Counted from the first letter of the stretch, positions 27,685-36,898 are shown. The stretch: DNA of 64,000 nt from Paraburkholderia sp. ZP32-5 (GCF_021390495.1 NZ_JAJEJP010000001.1:4278001-4342000), one strand, 5' to 3'. Numbers and translations: made by a program. The notes: a model not told the origin generated them from the sequence alone.

Positions 27685-29328
27685 ATGGATGCCACCGCTC
27701 CCAACGCTCCCAACGCTCCCAACGCTCCCAACGCTCCCAACGCTCCCAACGCTCCCAACGCTCCCAACGCTCCCAACGCTCCCAACGCCCCGCCGCCCGC
27801 GGCCGAGCCCGCGCCGCTGCAGGGCGGTGCGCTCGCGCTACTGACCGTCGGACTCGCGCTCGGCACCTTCATGGAGGTGCTCGATACCTCGATCGCGAAC
27901 GTCGCGGTGCCGACCATTTCCGGCAGCCTCGGGGTCGCGTCGAGCCAGGGCACCTGGGTCATTTCGTCGTACTCGGTCGCGTCGGCGATCGCCGTGCCGC
28001 TGACCGGCTGGCTCGCGCGGCGTGTCGGCGAGGTGCGCCTTTTCACGTTGTCGGTGCTGCTCTTCACGATCGCGTCGGCGCTGTGCGGCTTCGCGCACAA
28101 CTTCGAATCGCTGATCGCGTTCCGGCTCGCGCAAGGGCTCGTGTCCGGGCCGATGGTGCCGCTGTCGCAGACGATCCTGATGCGCTCCTACCCGCCCGCG
28201 AAACGCGGGCTTGCACTCGGCTTATGGGCGATGACGGTGATCTGCGCGCCGATTTTCGGCCCGGTGATGGGCGGCTACATCACCGATAACTTCACGTGGC
28301 CGTGGATCTTCTACATCAACGTACCGATCGGCCTGTTCTCGGCGTTCTGCTCGTATTTGCTGCTGCGCGGCCGCGAGACACGGACGACCCGGCAGCGCAT
28401 CGACGCGGTCGGCCTCGTGCTGCTCGTGACCGGCGTTTCGTGTTTGCAGATGATGCTCGACCTCGGCAAGGATCGCGACTGGTTCAACTCGACCTTCATC
28501 GTGACGCTCGCGGTGATCGCGCTCGTCGCGATTGCGTTCCTGCTGGTGTGGGAGTTGACCGAGAAAGAGCCGATCGTCGATCTGTCGTTGTTCAAGGATC
28601 GCAATTTCGCGCTCGGCGTCGTGATCATCTCGTTCGGCTTCATGGCCTTCTTCGGCTCTGTGGTGATTTTCCCGTTGTGGCTGCAAACGGTGATGGGCTA
28701 CACCGCGGGACTCGCGGGCTTAGCGACTGCGCCAGTCGGCCTGCTTGCATTGTTCCTGTCGCCGATGATCGGCAAGAACATGCATCGGTTGAATCTGCGC
28801 ATGGTCGCGAGCTTTGCGTTCATCGTGTTCGCGATCGTGTCGTTGTGGAACTCGACGTTTACGCTCGATGTGCCGTTCGGTCAGGTGGTTTTGCCGCGGC
28901 TCGTGCAAGGTATCGGCGTCGCGTGTTTCTTCGTGCCGATGACGACGATCACGCTGTCGAGTGTGCCCGACGAGCGGCTCGCGAGCGCATCCGGTTTGTC
29001 GAACTTTTTCCGCACGCTGTCCGGCGCGATCGGCACCGCGATCAGCACGACGTTCTGGGAGAACGACACGATCTATCATCACGCGATGCTCGTCGATTCG
29101 GTCAACGCGTATTCATCGAATACCAACGCGTATACGAACGCACTCTCTGGTGCGGGATTCGCCGGCGACAGCCTGACCGCGCAGTTGAATCAGGTGGTGA
29201 CCAGTCAGGCTTATATGATGGCCACCAACGATTTCTTCCGTATTTCGTGCGTGGCGTTCGTGGTGCTCGCGGTCCTGGTGTGGATCACGAAGCCGCGTAA
29301 GGGCGCGGGGCCTTCGATGGGGCATTGA
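27685..29328 (+). CDS. DHA2-family MFS drug efflux permease (EmrB/QacA type) with N-terminal Ala-Pro-Asn repeat
   Basis: 547 residues with about 14 hydrophobic segments from residue 50 to 535. Family motifs are LALGTFMEVLDTSIANVAVP, GTWVISSYSVASAIAVPLTGWLARRVGEVRLF and AFRLAQGLVSGPMVPLSQTI. Such permeases export hydrophobic drugs with proton antiport, usually with an EmrA adaptor and a TolC-like channel. No EmrA gene is present here. Residues 5-34 are ten copies of Ala-Pro-Asn encoded by identical 9-bp units. GAGGAGAA precedes the ATG. The MarR gene upstream probably regulates it. Confidence 0.93.
   Translation: MDATAPNAPNAPNAPNAPNAPNAPNAPNAPNAPNAPPPAAEPAPLQGGALALLTVGLALGTFMEVLDTSIANVAVPTISGSLGVASSQGTWVISSYSVASAIAVPLTGWLARRVGEVRLFTLSVLLFTIASALCGFAHNFESLIAFRLAQGLVSGPMVPLSQTILMRSYPPAKRGLALGLWAMTVICAPIFGPVMGGYITDNFTWPWIFYINVPIGLFSAFCSYLLLRGRETRTTRQRIDAVGLVLLVTGVSCLQMMLDLGKDRDWFNSTFIVTLAVIALVAIAFLLVWELTEKEPIVDLSLFKDRNFALGVVIISFGFMAFFGSVVIFPLWLQTVMGYTAGLAGLATAPVGLLALFLSPMIGKNMHRLNLRMVASFAFIVFAIVSLWNSTFTLDVPFGQVVLPRLVQGIGVACFFVPMTTITLSSVPDERLASASGLSNFFRTLSGAIGTAISTTFWENDTIYHHAMLVDSVNAYSSNTNAYTNALSGAGFAGDSLTAQLNQVVTSQAYMMATNDFFRISCVAFVVLAVLVWITKPRKGAGPSMGH
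27697..27786 (+). repeat. Ten perfect 9-bp tandem repeats encoding (Ala-Pro-Asn)10
   Basis: The unit GCTCCCAAC occurs ten times without change, followed by a partial degenerate unit. The 9-bp period keeps the reading frame whatever the copy number. It lies at the cytoplasmic N-terminus of the efflux permease. Confidence 0.97.
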
Positions 29329-29437
29329 TGACGTGAATCCGTGATGCGCGGTGTGGCGAACGAACGCGCACGTGCTCAAGCACCGCGCTTTAGTTCGCCG
29401 AGTTAGCTCGGCGCTTCATTCGCATCCACACGAACTA

Positions 29438-29947
29438 CTACTGCGACATCGCCTCGCCATTGTTGGGTGTCGTGGCCGGCTTGCCTGGCATCACTTCCGG
29501 ATGCGTTGCATCGGGAGCGGCCTGCGATGGCACGGCGCCGGCCTGCGCGGTACTGGCGCCCGCGCCTCTCACATACTGCTTGAAATCGGCGCCCGCCTCC
29601 CATGGATTCGGTTTGCAGCCGAGCGAACCATCGCAATGCGCGGAAAAGCCGATCGTCGCGGTGCCATCCGGATTCACGGCGCGCGTGATCTGATACGCGA
29701 GCGCGCGCTTGCCGCCATCAGGGCCGGCAGTCTGGATCAGCGAATCGGTGGCGATTTCGATCTTGTACTTCGAATGACTCGACACCCACGACTGTGCGCG
29801 TTGCCACCACAGATCGCATTCCGCTTTGTTCGAACACGTCAACGGTTTGGTCGCGACCTGCATGACATCCGGATCGACCTGCCCCTGGGTCGCGCACCCT
29901 GCCGTCGCCGCCAGACACAGCGCAGCTAACAGAGCTTTGTTGTTCAC
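29438..29947 (-). CDS. Hypothetical lipoprotein
   Basis: 169 residues from a GTG at 29947, chosen because GGGAGGT lies 6 bp upstream and because it yields a proper lipoprotein signal: hydrophobic KALLAALCLAATAG then Cys18. The mature part has CSNKAECDLWWQRAQSWVSSHSKYKI and IGFSAHCDGSLGCKPNPWEAG, with four Cys that could form disulfides, and a variable Ala/Pro tail. No family recognised. It converges on the DHA2 permease across ~110 bp containing a weak hairpin (29396-29413). Confidence 0.8.
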   Translation of the reverse strand: MNNKALLAALCLAATAGCATQGQVDPDVMQVATKPLTCSNKAECDLWWQRAQSWVSSHSKYKIEIATDSLIQTAGPDGGKRALAYQITRAVNPDGTATIGFSAHCDGSLGCKPNPWEAGADFKQYVRGAGASTAQAGAVPSQAAPDATHPEVMPGKPATTPNNGEAMSQ

Positions 29948-30125
29948 GTCGATACCTCCCGCTGTGGAGCGTGTCATATCAATTTGGACCACAGCGTCGA
30001 AGCGGTGTTTCATCCAGGTCAGAGAATCGCGAGAATGCGCGGAGAATTTGCCGATTTCTCGCGGGCATCGGCAATACGGCGCGTAGAGCTTACCTGCGCT
30101 CTATTCACGAACGATCGCGGCAAAG

Positions 30126-30152
30126 AAAAAGCGGCCACGTGGGCCGCTTTTC
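30126..30152 (-). terminator. Terminator of gshA
   Basis: On the minus strand, stem AAAGCGGCC / GGCCGCTTT with a five-base loop is followed by a T-tract. It lies about 30 bp beyond the gshA stop codon. Confidence 0.75.
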
Positions 30153-30181
30153 CTACTGCGATGCGCTCGCGGTTCGAACGC

Positions 30182-31798
30182 TCAGACGCTGAAGCGATTC
30201 AGCGTATACGCGCGATACGCGGCGACGAATGCGTCGAATGAACCGACTTCCTCGCGTTCGAGCTTCGCCTGTTCGTCGAGCGATTGCGTGGCGAGATCGG
30301 TGAACGTCTGGGTTTGCGCGGCATCGAGCGGACTCGCGCGGAAATACGCGGCGTGTGCTTCGCTTTGCGCGAGAGCGAACGCGATGAAGCTTTGCTGCTT
30401 GTCGCGCATCGTTTGCAGCACGCGCGCGGACGGCGTCAGCGATACGTCCGCGAGCTTCGCGCGTTGCGCGGCAACCGCACGCGCATGTTCGTCACCGCCA
30501 TGCAGGTTGTCGAGCACGGCGGCTGCCGCATCGATTTTGACGAGCAGTTCGTTGGCCCAATCGAGCATCGCGATCGGCTTGCCATCGCGGATCAATTCAA
30601 GCCCAGGCTTACGGCCTTCCATCGTCACGCGGCCGAAATTCTGGTTCGCTTCGGCGCACGCGGGCGGCGGCAGCAGCGCGCTGTCGTCGAGTGCGCAGAC
30701 GAGCAGATAGGCGTCGAGAAAGCGCGACGTCTCCAGCGAAATACCGGTCGGCTCGAACGGGTCGATGTCCATGCAACGCACTTCGACGTATTGCACGCCG
30801 CGCGCGGCGAGCGCATGCAACGGCCGTTCACCCGGATACGTGACGCGCTTCGGCCGGATCGTCGAATAGAACTCGTTTTCGATCTGCAGCACGTTGGTAT
30901 TGATCTGTACCCACTCGCCGTTACGTTGCGTGCCGATCTGCTCGTAGGCCGGATACGGCTGGCTTACCGCTTTCGCGAGTGCGTCGAGATAACCGGGCAG
31001 CGTGTCGTAGTCCGCGCGCAGCGCCGCTTGCGCGGTGGTGTTCGAATAGCCGAGATCGCTCATGCGCAGGCTCGTCGCGTACGGGCGATACAGCGTGTCG
31101 GCATCGAGCGTGTCGAGCGTGTGCTGGCGATCGCGCAGGAAGCGCCGGTCGAGCGCGGGCGATGCGCCGAACAGATACATCAGCAGCCAGTTGGTGCGGC
31201 GGAAATTGCGAATCAGCGCGAGGTAGCGATCGGACTGGAAATCGACGGCGTTCGCGGTGGATTGCTGATCGGCGTGCAGCAGGCGCCACACCTCTTCGTT
31301 CAGCGAATAGTTGTAGTGGATGCCGGCAATGCACTGCATCGTGCGGCCGTAGCGCAGCGCGAGACCGATCCGATACACGTGCTTCAGTTTGCCGATGTTC
31401 GACGTGCCGTACGTCGCGATCGGAATGCCGTCGTCGGCGGCGGGCAACAGGCCCGGCATCGAGTTGTTCCACAGGATCTCGTCGCCGAGCTTTGCGTAGA
31501 CGAAACGATGCAATGTGTCGAGTTGCGCGAGCGTATCGGCGACGTCCTGCTCGGCCGGCGTGATCAGTTCGAGCAGCGCTTCGGAGTAGTCGGTGGTCAG
31601 CGACGGATGCGTGAGCGCCGAGCCGAGCGCGCGCGGATGCGAGGTCATCGCAAGCTGCCCGTCGTGGGTCACGCGCAGGCTTTCCTTTTCGATGCCGCGC
31701 AGGCCGCGCGTCAGCACATCGCGCTGCGGTCCCGAGGTCAACACGGACAGGCGGTGCGAAAACGCGTCGGTCGTGCGGGAAGGTTTGGTGTTTGGCAT
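30182..31798 (-). CDS. gshA: Glutamate-cysteine ligase (gamma-glutamylcysteine synthetase, E. coli GshA type)
   Basis: 538 residues from the ATG at 31798 ([13 protein letters not shown]…), close to the 518 of E. coli; the upstream in-frame extension is unrelated. Family features are [12 protein letters not shown] (ATP/metal site), [32 protein letters not shown] and [21 protein letters not shown]. It makes gamma-glutamylcysteine, the first step to glutathione. gshB is not in the window. It appears monocistronic with its own terminator. Confidence 0.95.
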   Translation of the reverse strand: MPNTKPSRTTDAFSHRLSVLTSGPQRDVLTRGLRGIEKESLRVTHDGQLAMTSHPRALGSALTHPSLTTDYSEALLELITPAEQDVADTLAQLDTLHRFVYAKLGDEILWNNSMPGLLPAADDGIPIATYGTSNIGKLKHVYRIGLALRYGRTMQCIAGIHYNYSLNEEVWRLLHADQQSTANAVDFQSDRYLALIRNFRRTNWLLMYLFGASPALDRRFLRDRQHTLDTLDADTLYRPYATSLRMSDLGYSNTTAQAALRADYDTLPGYLDALAKAVSQPYPAYEQIGTQRNGEWVQINTNVLQIENEFYSTIRPKRVTYPGERPLHALAARGVQYVEVRCMDIDPFEPTGISLETSRFLDAYLLVCALDDSALLPPPACAEANQNFGRVTMEGRKPGLELIRDGKPIAMLDWANELLVKIDAAAAVLDNLHGGDEHARAVAAQRAKLADVSLTPSARVLQTMRDKQQSFIAFALAQSEAHAAYFRASPLDAAQTQTFTDLATQSLDEQAKLEREEVGSFDAFVAAYRAYTLNRFSV

Positions 31799-32136
31799 TG
31801 ATGCGAGTCGCGCGTTGCCGGCCGCTCTGTATCGCCTGATGTTTCGCTGGCAATACGATGCTACGGTTCGGCGACAACGTTCGGCGGAATTTTCAGTAGC
31901 GGGCACTTTAACATCTCGCCAGAACCGCTGCTTGCGGCTGCTTCGGCGGGGTGTCGGCGCTGCTCTGTCCGCGCGGCGACTCGTCTGTCCGGGCGCCTTT
32001 GCGCTGCGTTTTTGATGTGATCGTTTGCGCGGATTCGGCGTATGCCGTGCCTTGTGCGCTTCGGTGTTTCGTCGGATGTGTCGTCGCGCGCATCAACTGC
32101 GACGACTCATTGTTCAGCGCATTGTGACAACCGCAA
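31799..32136. other. Gene-free stretch between gshA and the alkA-like gene
   Basis: About 340 bp between two minus-strand genes, holding the gshA 5' region and the ada/alkA 3' end. I see no terminator, promoter or repeat worth naming. Confidence 0.4.
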
Positions 32137-33054
32137 TCATCCGCCGCGTGCCGCGCCCGCGCGATCCGCGATCTCGTTCCACAGATGCATCGCCGCATAC
32201 GCACGATACGGCCGCCACGCATCGGTGCGGCTGCGCTGTTGCGTGGGCCGCACGAGCAACGGATCACGCGCGGTGATCGACTGCATCAACACGAGGTCCG
32301 ATGCGGGCCACGCGTCCGGGTCACGCCATGCACGCATCGCGACGTACTCGACGGTCCACGGCCCGATGCCCGCAAGCGCGAGCAACGCGGCGCGCAGACC
32401 GGTTGCGTCGATGGTGTCGCTATCGAGCGGCACGTCGCCCGTTGCGACCGCGCGCGCGAAGCCTTGCAACGCGGCTACGCGTTTACCCGGCATGCCGATC
32501 TGTGCCAGATCCACTTCGGCAAGTGCCGCGGGCGTCGGAAAACGCCACGCGGTGTTCTCGTGTGGATGTCCGTCGATGCGCTCTCCCGCGCGCTGCACGA
32601 GCCGTCCGATGATCGTCGTCGCGGCCTTCACGCTGACCTGCTGCCCGACGATCGCGCGCACCACCAGCTCGAAGCCTGACCACGCGCCCGGCACGCGCAG
32701 GCCGGGCACCGCCTCGACGAGCGGCGCGAGCCATGGGTCCACGGCGAGTCCGGCGCCGATCTTCTTCGGATCGGCATGCAGATCGAACATCCTGGAGATC
32801 GGTGCGGCGAGTGCATCGGCATGACGGCTCACCGGCCCTTCGATGCTCGCGACGATGCAGCGCTTGCGCGGATGCAGCCGCACGCTCAGCGTGCCGCTGT
32901 CGCCGCGCCAGTCGATCGCGCGGCGATACGCGCCGTCTTCGACGGCCTCGACGCCCGGCGTCGCGCGTCCGCTGAAAAAGCGCAGCAGGCGCGGCCAGTC
33001 GAACGGTGGTTTGAACGGCAATTCAAGTGTTGCAACGTCGTTAAGCGTGCTCAC
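32137..33054 (-). CDS. DNA-3-methyladenine glycosylase II (AlkA-like, HhH-GPD)
   Basis: 305 residues. An N-terminal AlkA-type domain is followed by FELVVRAIVGQQVSVKAA and the helix-hairpin-helix GIGPWTVEYVAMRAWRDPDAWPASDLVL, where the Asp of PASD is the catalytic residue. It removes alkylated bases such as 3-methyladenine by a base-flipping mechanism. The start ATG overlaps the ada stop by 4 bp, so it is translated with ada and belongs to the same adaptive response. Confidence 0.93.
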   Translation of the reverse strand: MSTLNDVATLELPFKPPFDWPRLLRFFSGRATPGVEAVEDGAYRRAIDWRGDSGTLSVRLHPRKRCIVASIEGPVSRHADALAAPISRMFDLHADPKKIGAGLAVDPWLAPLVEAVPGLRVPGAWSGFELVVRAIVGQQVSVKAATTIIGRLVQRAGERIDGHPHENTAWRFPTPAALAEVDLAQIGMPGKRVAALQGFARAVATGDVPLDSDTIDATGLRAALLALAGIGPWTVEYVAMRAWRDPDAWPASDLVLMQSITARDPLLVRPTQQRSRTDAWRPYRAYAAMHLWNEIADRAGAARGG

Positions 33055-34271
33055 GCGGCGTGATCCAGTCGGGTGGGGTGATGGGTGGTGTTGGTGCCCG
33101 CATCGGCGCGGGATGCCGGCTGGCGCTCCGCTTGACCGGGCGAAACGCTCGACCCGCCACCAGCGTGCTGCGCTTCATTGTCGAGCAACGCGGCTTTGCG
33201 CGGCAGTCCCCAGCGATACCCGGCGAGCGCTCCGCCTTTTTGCACGACGCGATGACAGGGAATCGCCAGCGCAACCGGATTCGTCGCGCACGCACTCGCC
33301 ACCGCGCGCACGGCGCGTGGCGAGCCGACGGCTTCGGCGATCTGCGAATAGCTGCGTGTCTCGCCGTACGGGATGCGCCGCAGTGCATCCCACACGCGCT
33401 GCTTGAAAGCGGTCGACGCGATATCGAGCGGCAAATCGAAGTCCTGGCGGGTGCCGCGCAGATACGCGTCGATCTGCGCGACGAACGGTGCGAGTTGGCC
33501 GGCGTCCTCGCGCAACTCGGCGTTCGCGAACTCGCCGCGAAGTTCGTCGATCAGCGGTGTCGCCTCGTCGCCGAAACCGATCTTGCAGATGCCTTTGTCG
33601 GTGGCGGCAACCAGCACGAAGCCGAGCGAGGTCGGCGCGCTGGCGTAGCGCACGATGAGCCCCGCCCCTTTGCGACGGTACGCGGACGGCGCCATGCCGA
33701 GTTCGGCCGGCGCGCTGTCGTACATCCGCGACGGCGAGCCGAAGCCGGCGTCGAGCGTCGCGCGCGTGACGTCGGCGCCGCCCTTCAGCGCGTCGCGCAA
33801 CGCTGCGCCGCGCTGCGCGGCCTGGTACTGACGCGGCGACACGCCGACCACCCGCTTGAACAGGCGTTGCAGATGAAACGGGCTCACGTGCACGGCGTCG
33901 CCCAGTTGAGCGAGCGTCAGACGTTGCTGCGGGTCGGCATCGAGCGCGGCGCATGCGCGATTGACGATGTCCAGCTCGCGCGGCAAGCCGCCAGGCTGGC
34001 AGCGCTTGCAGTCGCGAAATCCGGCCGCGCGGGCGGCGTCGGCGTCGGTAAAGAACGCGACGTTCTCGCGGTGTGGCTGGCGCGACGCGCACGACGGCCG
34101 GCAGAACACGCCGGTCGTCTTCACGGCGTAGAAGAAGGCGCCGTCGGCCTCGCGGTCGCGGCGCGTGACGGCGTCCCAACGGTCGTCGTCGCTGCCCCAG
34201 TAAGCCGCATCGGCGTCGGCGGTGGTAACCGTGGTATGACGGTCGGCGGAATGGCGGGTGATGGCGTTCAT
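33051..34271 (-). CDS. ada: Bifunctional DNA-methylation repair protein / transcriptional activator Ada
   Basis: 406 residues from the ATG at 34271. The N-terminal Ada zinc domain carries Cys57, Cys61, Cys88 and Cys91 (GVFCRPSCAS, DCKRC), with Cys57 the phosphotriester methyl acceptor. An AraC helix-turn-helix follows (about 105-190, VSPFHLQRLFKRVVGVSPRQYQ). The methylguanine methyltransferase domain ends with PCHRV, Cys339. Beyond it is a ~45-residue low-complexity tail. Methylated Ada activates its own operon. It is coupled to alkA by a 4-bp overlap. Confidence 0.96.
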   Translation of the reverse strand: MNAITRHSADRHTTVTTADADAAYWGSDDDRWDAVTRRDREADGAFFYAVKTTGVFCRPSCASRQPHRENVAFFTDADAARAAGFRDCKRCQPGGLPRELDIVNRACAALDADPQQRLTLAQLGDAVHVSPFHLQRLFKRVVGVSPRQYQAAQRGAALRDALKGGADVTRATLDAGFGSPSRMYDSAPAELGMAPSAYRRKGAGLIVRYASAPTSLGFVLVAATDKGICKIGFGDEATPLIDELRGEFANAELREDAGQLAPFVAQIDAYLRGTRQDFDLPLDIASTAFKQRVWDALRRIPYGETRSYSQIAEAVGSPRAVRAVASACATNPVALAIPCHRVVQKGGALAGYRWGLPRKAALLDNEAQHAGGGSSVSPGQAERQPASRADAGTNTTHHPTRLDHAA

Positions 34272-34528
34272 GATGATCCTGTGGGCCCCGCATGGACTCG
34301 CATGGGGCAAGCAATGTCGATGCTCATCAATGTAGGCCCGATGCCCACACACTACGCCCCGGTTCTTGCTCTGTCATTCCGCCTCGCTTGGCCCTACTCT
34401 TCGTGGGGTCAAAACCCGGAAAATCGCGATTCGAGCGACCAAAACCGCCGCGAAAGGCTCGCCGGCCGGGCGTTTTGCCCCAAACTGCGGCAATTTCGCA
34501 AGATATCGGGTTTTCCCTTAAAAAGTTA

Positions 34529-34557
34529 TTGCGTCGCACCAAGCCGATGTGTATATT
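34529..34557 (+). promoter_or_regulatory. Sigma-70-like promoter of the candidate small RNA
   Basis: TTGCGT at 34529-34534 and TATATT at 34552-34557 are separated by 17 bp, the optimal spacing; the -10 matches five of six. Transcription would start near 34564. Confidence 0.6.
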
Positions 34558-34563
34558 AGGAAC

Positions 34564-34626
34564 TGTCTCCTCCATGTCTCCTCCTGATATGGATTCAGCC
34601 CGCTCCACTTGAGCGGGCTTTTTTTT
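34564..34626 (+). ncRNA. Candidate small RNA with two tandem anti-Shine-Dalgarno motifs
   Basis: A ~63-nt transcript can be predicted from the promoter just upstream to a perfect terminator: 9-bp stem AGCCCGCTC / GAGCGGGCT (34597-34619), loop CACTT and eight T. Its 5' part is two copies of TGTCTCCTCC separated by one A (34564-34573 and 34575-34584), each exposing CUCCUCC, the complement of a ribosome-binding site. Single-stranded CU-rich arms next to a terminator are typical of Hfq-type regulatory RNAs. A 12-codon frame (ATG at 34574) reads to a TGA in the loop but has no ribosome site. No Rfam assignment can be made here. Confidence 0.55.
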
Positions 34627-34755
34627 GCCCGCGTTTTGCCGGTTTCCGCCTGGCGGCCCCGGAATCAGTCCTTCCTTTCCCTCCTCCGCGCGCCCTCGCC
34701 CTTTCTTCTACACTTGGCTAATCATTGGTTTTCGATTCGGCCAGAGGCGTTCGAC

Positions 34756-35181
34756 ATGAAAATCCACATCCGCGAAATTGACCACGTCGTGATTCGGGCG
34801 ACGAGCGTCGACACGCTCGCGCGCTTTTACTGCGACGTGCTCGGCTGCAGTCTCGAAAAGGAACAACGCGAGCTGGGGCTCACGCAGTTGCGCGCCGGCC
34901 GCTCGCTGATCGATCTGCTGCAGGTTGGCGCGAAGATCGATCGTCCGGAAAACGGCGCGCCGGGCACGGGTCGCAATATGGATCACCTGTGTCTGCGCGT
35001 CGACTCGTTCGATGCGGACGCGCTCAAGGCGCATCTGAGCGCGCACGGCGCGCGCATCGGCGAACAGGGAGTGCGATATGGCGCCGACGGTTTCGGGCCG
35101 TCGCTGTATCTGTTCGACCCCGAGGGCAATATGGTCGAACTGAAGGGGCCCCCGGAGGCGGCGCGGGTCACGTCGCTATAA
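34756..35181 (+). CDS. VOC-family protein (glyoxalase/dioxygenase fold)
   Basis: 141 residues from the ATG at 34756 (MKIHIREIDHVVIRA); an upstream frame through the sRNA is not credible. The betaalpha-beta-beta-beta pattern is present twice: IDHVVIRATSVDTLARFYCDVLGC and MDHLCLRVDSFD…GPSLYLFDPEGNMVELKG. His10, His of MDHLCL and the Glu near the end are candidate metal ligands. The family includes lyases, dioxygenases and resistance proteins; substrate unknown. Confidence 0.9.
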   Translation: MKIHIREIDHVVIRATSVDTLARFYCDVLGCSLEKEQRELGLTQLRAGRSLIDLLQVGAKIDRPENGAPGTGRNMDHLCLRVDSFDADALKAHLSAHGARIGEQGVRYGADGFGPSLYLFDPEGNMVELKGPPEAARVTSL

Positions 35182-35221
35182 AGAGAGTCGCAACGCGCCG
35201 AAAGTGTTTCAGACCTGAGAA

Positions 35222-35776
35222 TTACGCGACGGCAGGAGCCTTCAACACGGTCCAGTCGATTTTCACCGCATCCGCTTCGGCGCTGCCGAGCCACGCTTCG
35301 CCGTCCTGCACCGTGCATTGCAGCCGCATCGTCCGTTCGGCGAGCGAGCCGAGCGATGCCGCGACGTCTTCGCCGAGCGTCCATACCGTCACATTGCGCA
35401 TGCGCTCGACCTTGTTGCGCACACCCTGCCACCAGATCTCCGAGGTCCGCCCGCCGTACGCGATCACGACCACCTGATTCGAGCGCCCGCTCGCCTTCGC
35501 GATGCGCCGCTCGTCGGGCTGACCGACTTCGATCCACGTTTCGATCGCGCCGGTCAGATCCTTCTGCCACAGGTCCGGTTCGTCCACATCCGACAAACCT
35601 TTGCAGAACTCGAGCCGTTCCTGCGCGAACAGTGCGAACGCGGCGACGCGGACCATCATCCGTTCGTCGGTTTCAGAGGGGTGACGGGCGATCGTCAGCG
35701 AATGGTCGGCGTAATAGTGCCGGTCCATGTCCGCGATCTGCAGTTCCGCCTTGTAAATCGTCGATTTAAGAGCCAT
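35222..35776 (-). CDS. YaeQ family protein
   Basis: 184 residues from the ATG at 35776 (MALKSTIYKAELQIADMDRH), the normal YaeQ size; the longer frame adds a non-conserved N-terminus. Conserved features are HPSETDERMMVRVAAFALFA, EPDLWQKDLTGAIETWIEVGQPDERRI and WWQGVRNKVERMRN. The fold is related to PD-(D/E)XK nucleases. It was once proposed to suppress RfaH defects, but the role is unsettled. Confidence 0.92.
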   Translation of the reverse strand: MALKSTIYKAELQIADMDRHYYADHSLTIARHPSETDERMMVRVAAFALFAQERLEFCKGLSDVDEPDLWQKDLTGAIETWIEVGQPDERRIAKASGRSNQVVVIAYGGRTSEIWWQGVRNKVERMRNVTVWTLGEDVAASLGSLAERTMRLQCTVQDGEAWLGSAEADAVKIDWTVLKAPAVA

Positions 35777-35920
35777 TCCGTTGCTGAACCAGACGCTCGC
35801 TCCACCGGAGCGAATCGAAAAAGAATCATCGACGGCGCGTTGCCGTTTTCCATGTTTGCTGTACATCGCCTGTCTCCTCCCGCGCCGTCAGCCGGTGCCT
35901 TATGACGTGAGAGCAAGCAT

Positions 35921-36898
35921 TTAGCGCGCCACGGCAGACTCGAAGGCCGTGCCGTACACGTCGCGAGCCGCCTCCCGCAACGCGTCGAGCACGACGGCGG
36001 CGGCCGGAGACAGCAGATGCGACTGGCGCGTGATGATACCGAATGTATCCATCCTGCACGGTAAATCGATCGGTACACGCTTCAATACGCCGTACTGTTG
36101 GTACTGACGCGCCACTTCGTCAGGCAAAACCGCCAACATGTCGCTTTGCAGCAGCAGGCTCGAAATCGCGAGGAAATTGTTGGTATTGACGACGTTCTGC
36201 GGCGGATTGAGCCCGATCTGCGAAAACATCAGATCGAAACGATGCCGCAATACGCTGCCCGGCGGATGCAGCACCCAGCTTGCGTTGACAATCCCGCGCA
36301 GCGTCAAACCTGTTTCATTTTCGAGCGGATGGCCGGGGCGCGCGACCACGCACAGCGGCTCGTCGGCAAGCGGCTCGTAGTGCACGTCGGTCTTGAACTG
36401 GTTCTGCCGCTCCAGCACCCGGCCGATCATGATGTCGAGATCGCCCTCGGCGAGGCGCGGCAGCATCACATCCGAGGTTTCGACCTCGGCCCACACCTGC
36501 AACTGCGGATAGCGCTCCTTCACGCTCGCGATCGCGCGCGGCACCATCGTCGCGGCCGCCGCGGCGATCACGCCGATGCGCACCTGCCCGGCGAGCCCCG
36601 AGCGCAGCGCCGAGATTTCGTCGTGCGCCTGGCTCAGATTCGACAGCACCATACGCGCGTGACGGATCATCACCTCGCCGTACAACGTGGCGTGCATGCC
36701 GTGCGGCGTGCGGTCGAAGAGGCTCACTTCGAGCATGTCCTCCAGCTCCTTCAGAAGCCGCGACGCGGCCGGCTGCGTCATGCCGAGCACGTCGGCGGCA
36801 CGGCGCACGTTGCCCTCTTCTTCCATCGCCGCGAGCAGCAGCAACTGGCGCGTTTTCAGGCGCGCGCGCACGAACCAGTTCGAATAGCTACGCGTCAT
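35921..36898 (-). CDS. LysR-family regulator, GbpR-like, next to a sugar ABC transporter
   Basis: 325 residues. N-terminal helix-turn-helix LKTRQLLLLAAMEEEGNVRRAADVLGMTQPAASRLLKELE, read in segments: GNVRRAADVLGM and TQPAASRLLKELEDML. The effector-binding domain follows. The RAADVLGMTQPAASR pattern and the long N-terminal extension before it resemble GbpR, which controls periplasmic sugar-binding proteins in Azospirillum and Agrobacterium. It is transcribed away from the aldehyde dehydrogenase and AraFGH-like genes, 187 bp apart, so it very likely regulates them. Confidence 0.9.
   Translation of the reverse strand: MTRSYSNWFVRARLKTRQLLLLAAMEEEGNVRRAADVLGMTQPAASRLLKELEDMLEVSLFDRTPHGMHATLYGEVMIRHARMVLSNLSQAHDEISALRSGLAGQVRIGVIAAAAATMVPRAIASVKERYPQLQVWAEVETSDVMLPRLAEGDLDIMIGRVLERQNQFKTDVHYEPLADEPLCVVARPGHPLENETGLTLRGIVNASWVLHPPGSVLRHRFDLMFSQIGLNPPQNVVNTNNFLAISSLLLQSDMLAVLPDEVARQYQQYGVLKRVPIDLPCRMDTFGIITRQSHLLSPAAAVVLDALREAARDVYGTAFESAVAR

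Larger units (their letters stand above)
34272..34755. other. Gene-free stretch ada-VOC carrying a candidate small RNA
   Basis: About 480 bp between divergent ada and the VOC gene. It contains the sRNA promoter and terminator described separately. The ada promoter must lie near its left end; I see no clear -35/-10 there. Confidence 0.5.

Noticed and set aside
27411..28100. Antisense frame with a Gly-Ala-Leu repeat
   Set aside because: It is simply the reverse reading of the GCTCCCAAC minisatellite in the efflux permease.
29396..29413. Hairpin between the DHA2 permease and the lipoprotein gene as a terminator
   Set aside because: A 6-bp stem with no T-run on either strand; too weak to call.
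34574..34612. 12-codon leader peptide (ATG at 34574) before the terminator
   Set aside because: No ribosome-binding site and its upstream bases are the anti-SD repeats, so an untranslated RNA is the better reading; kept only as a rival.
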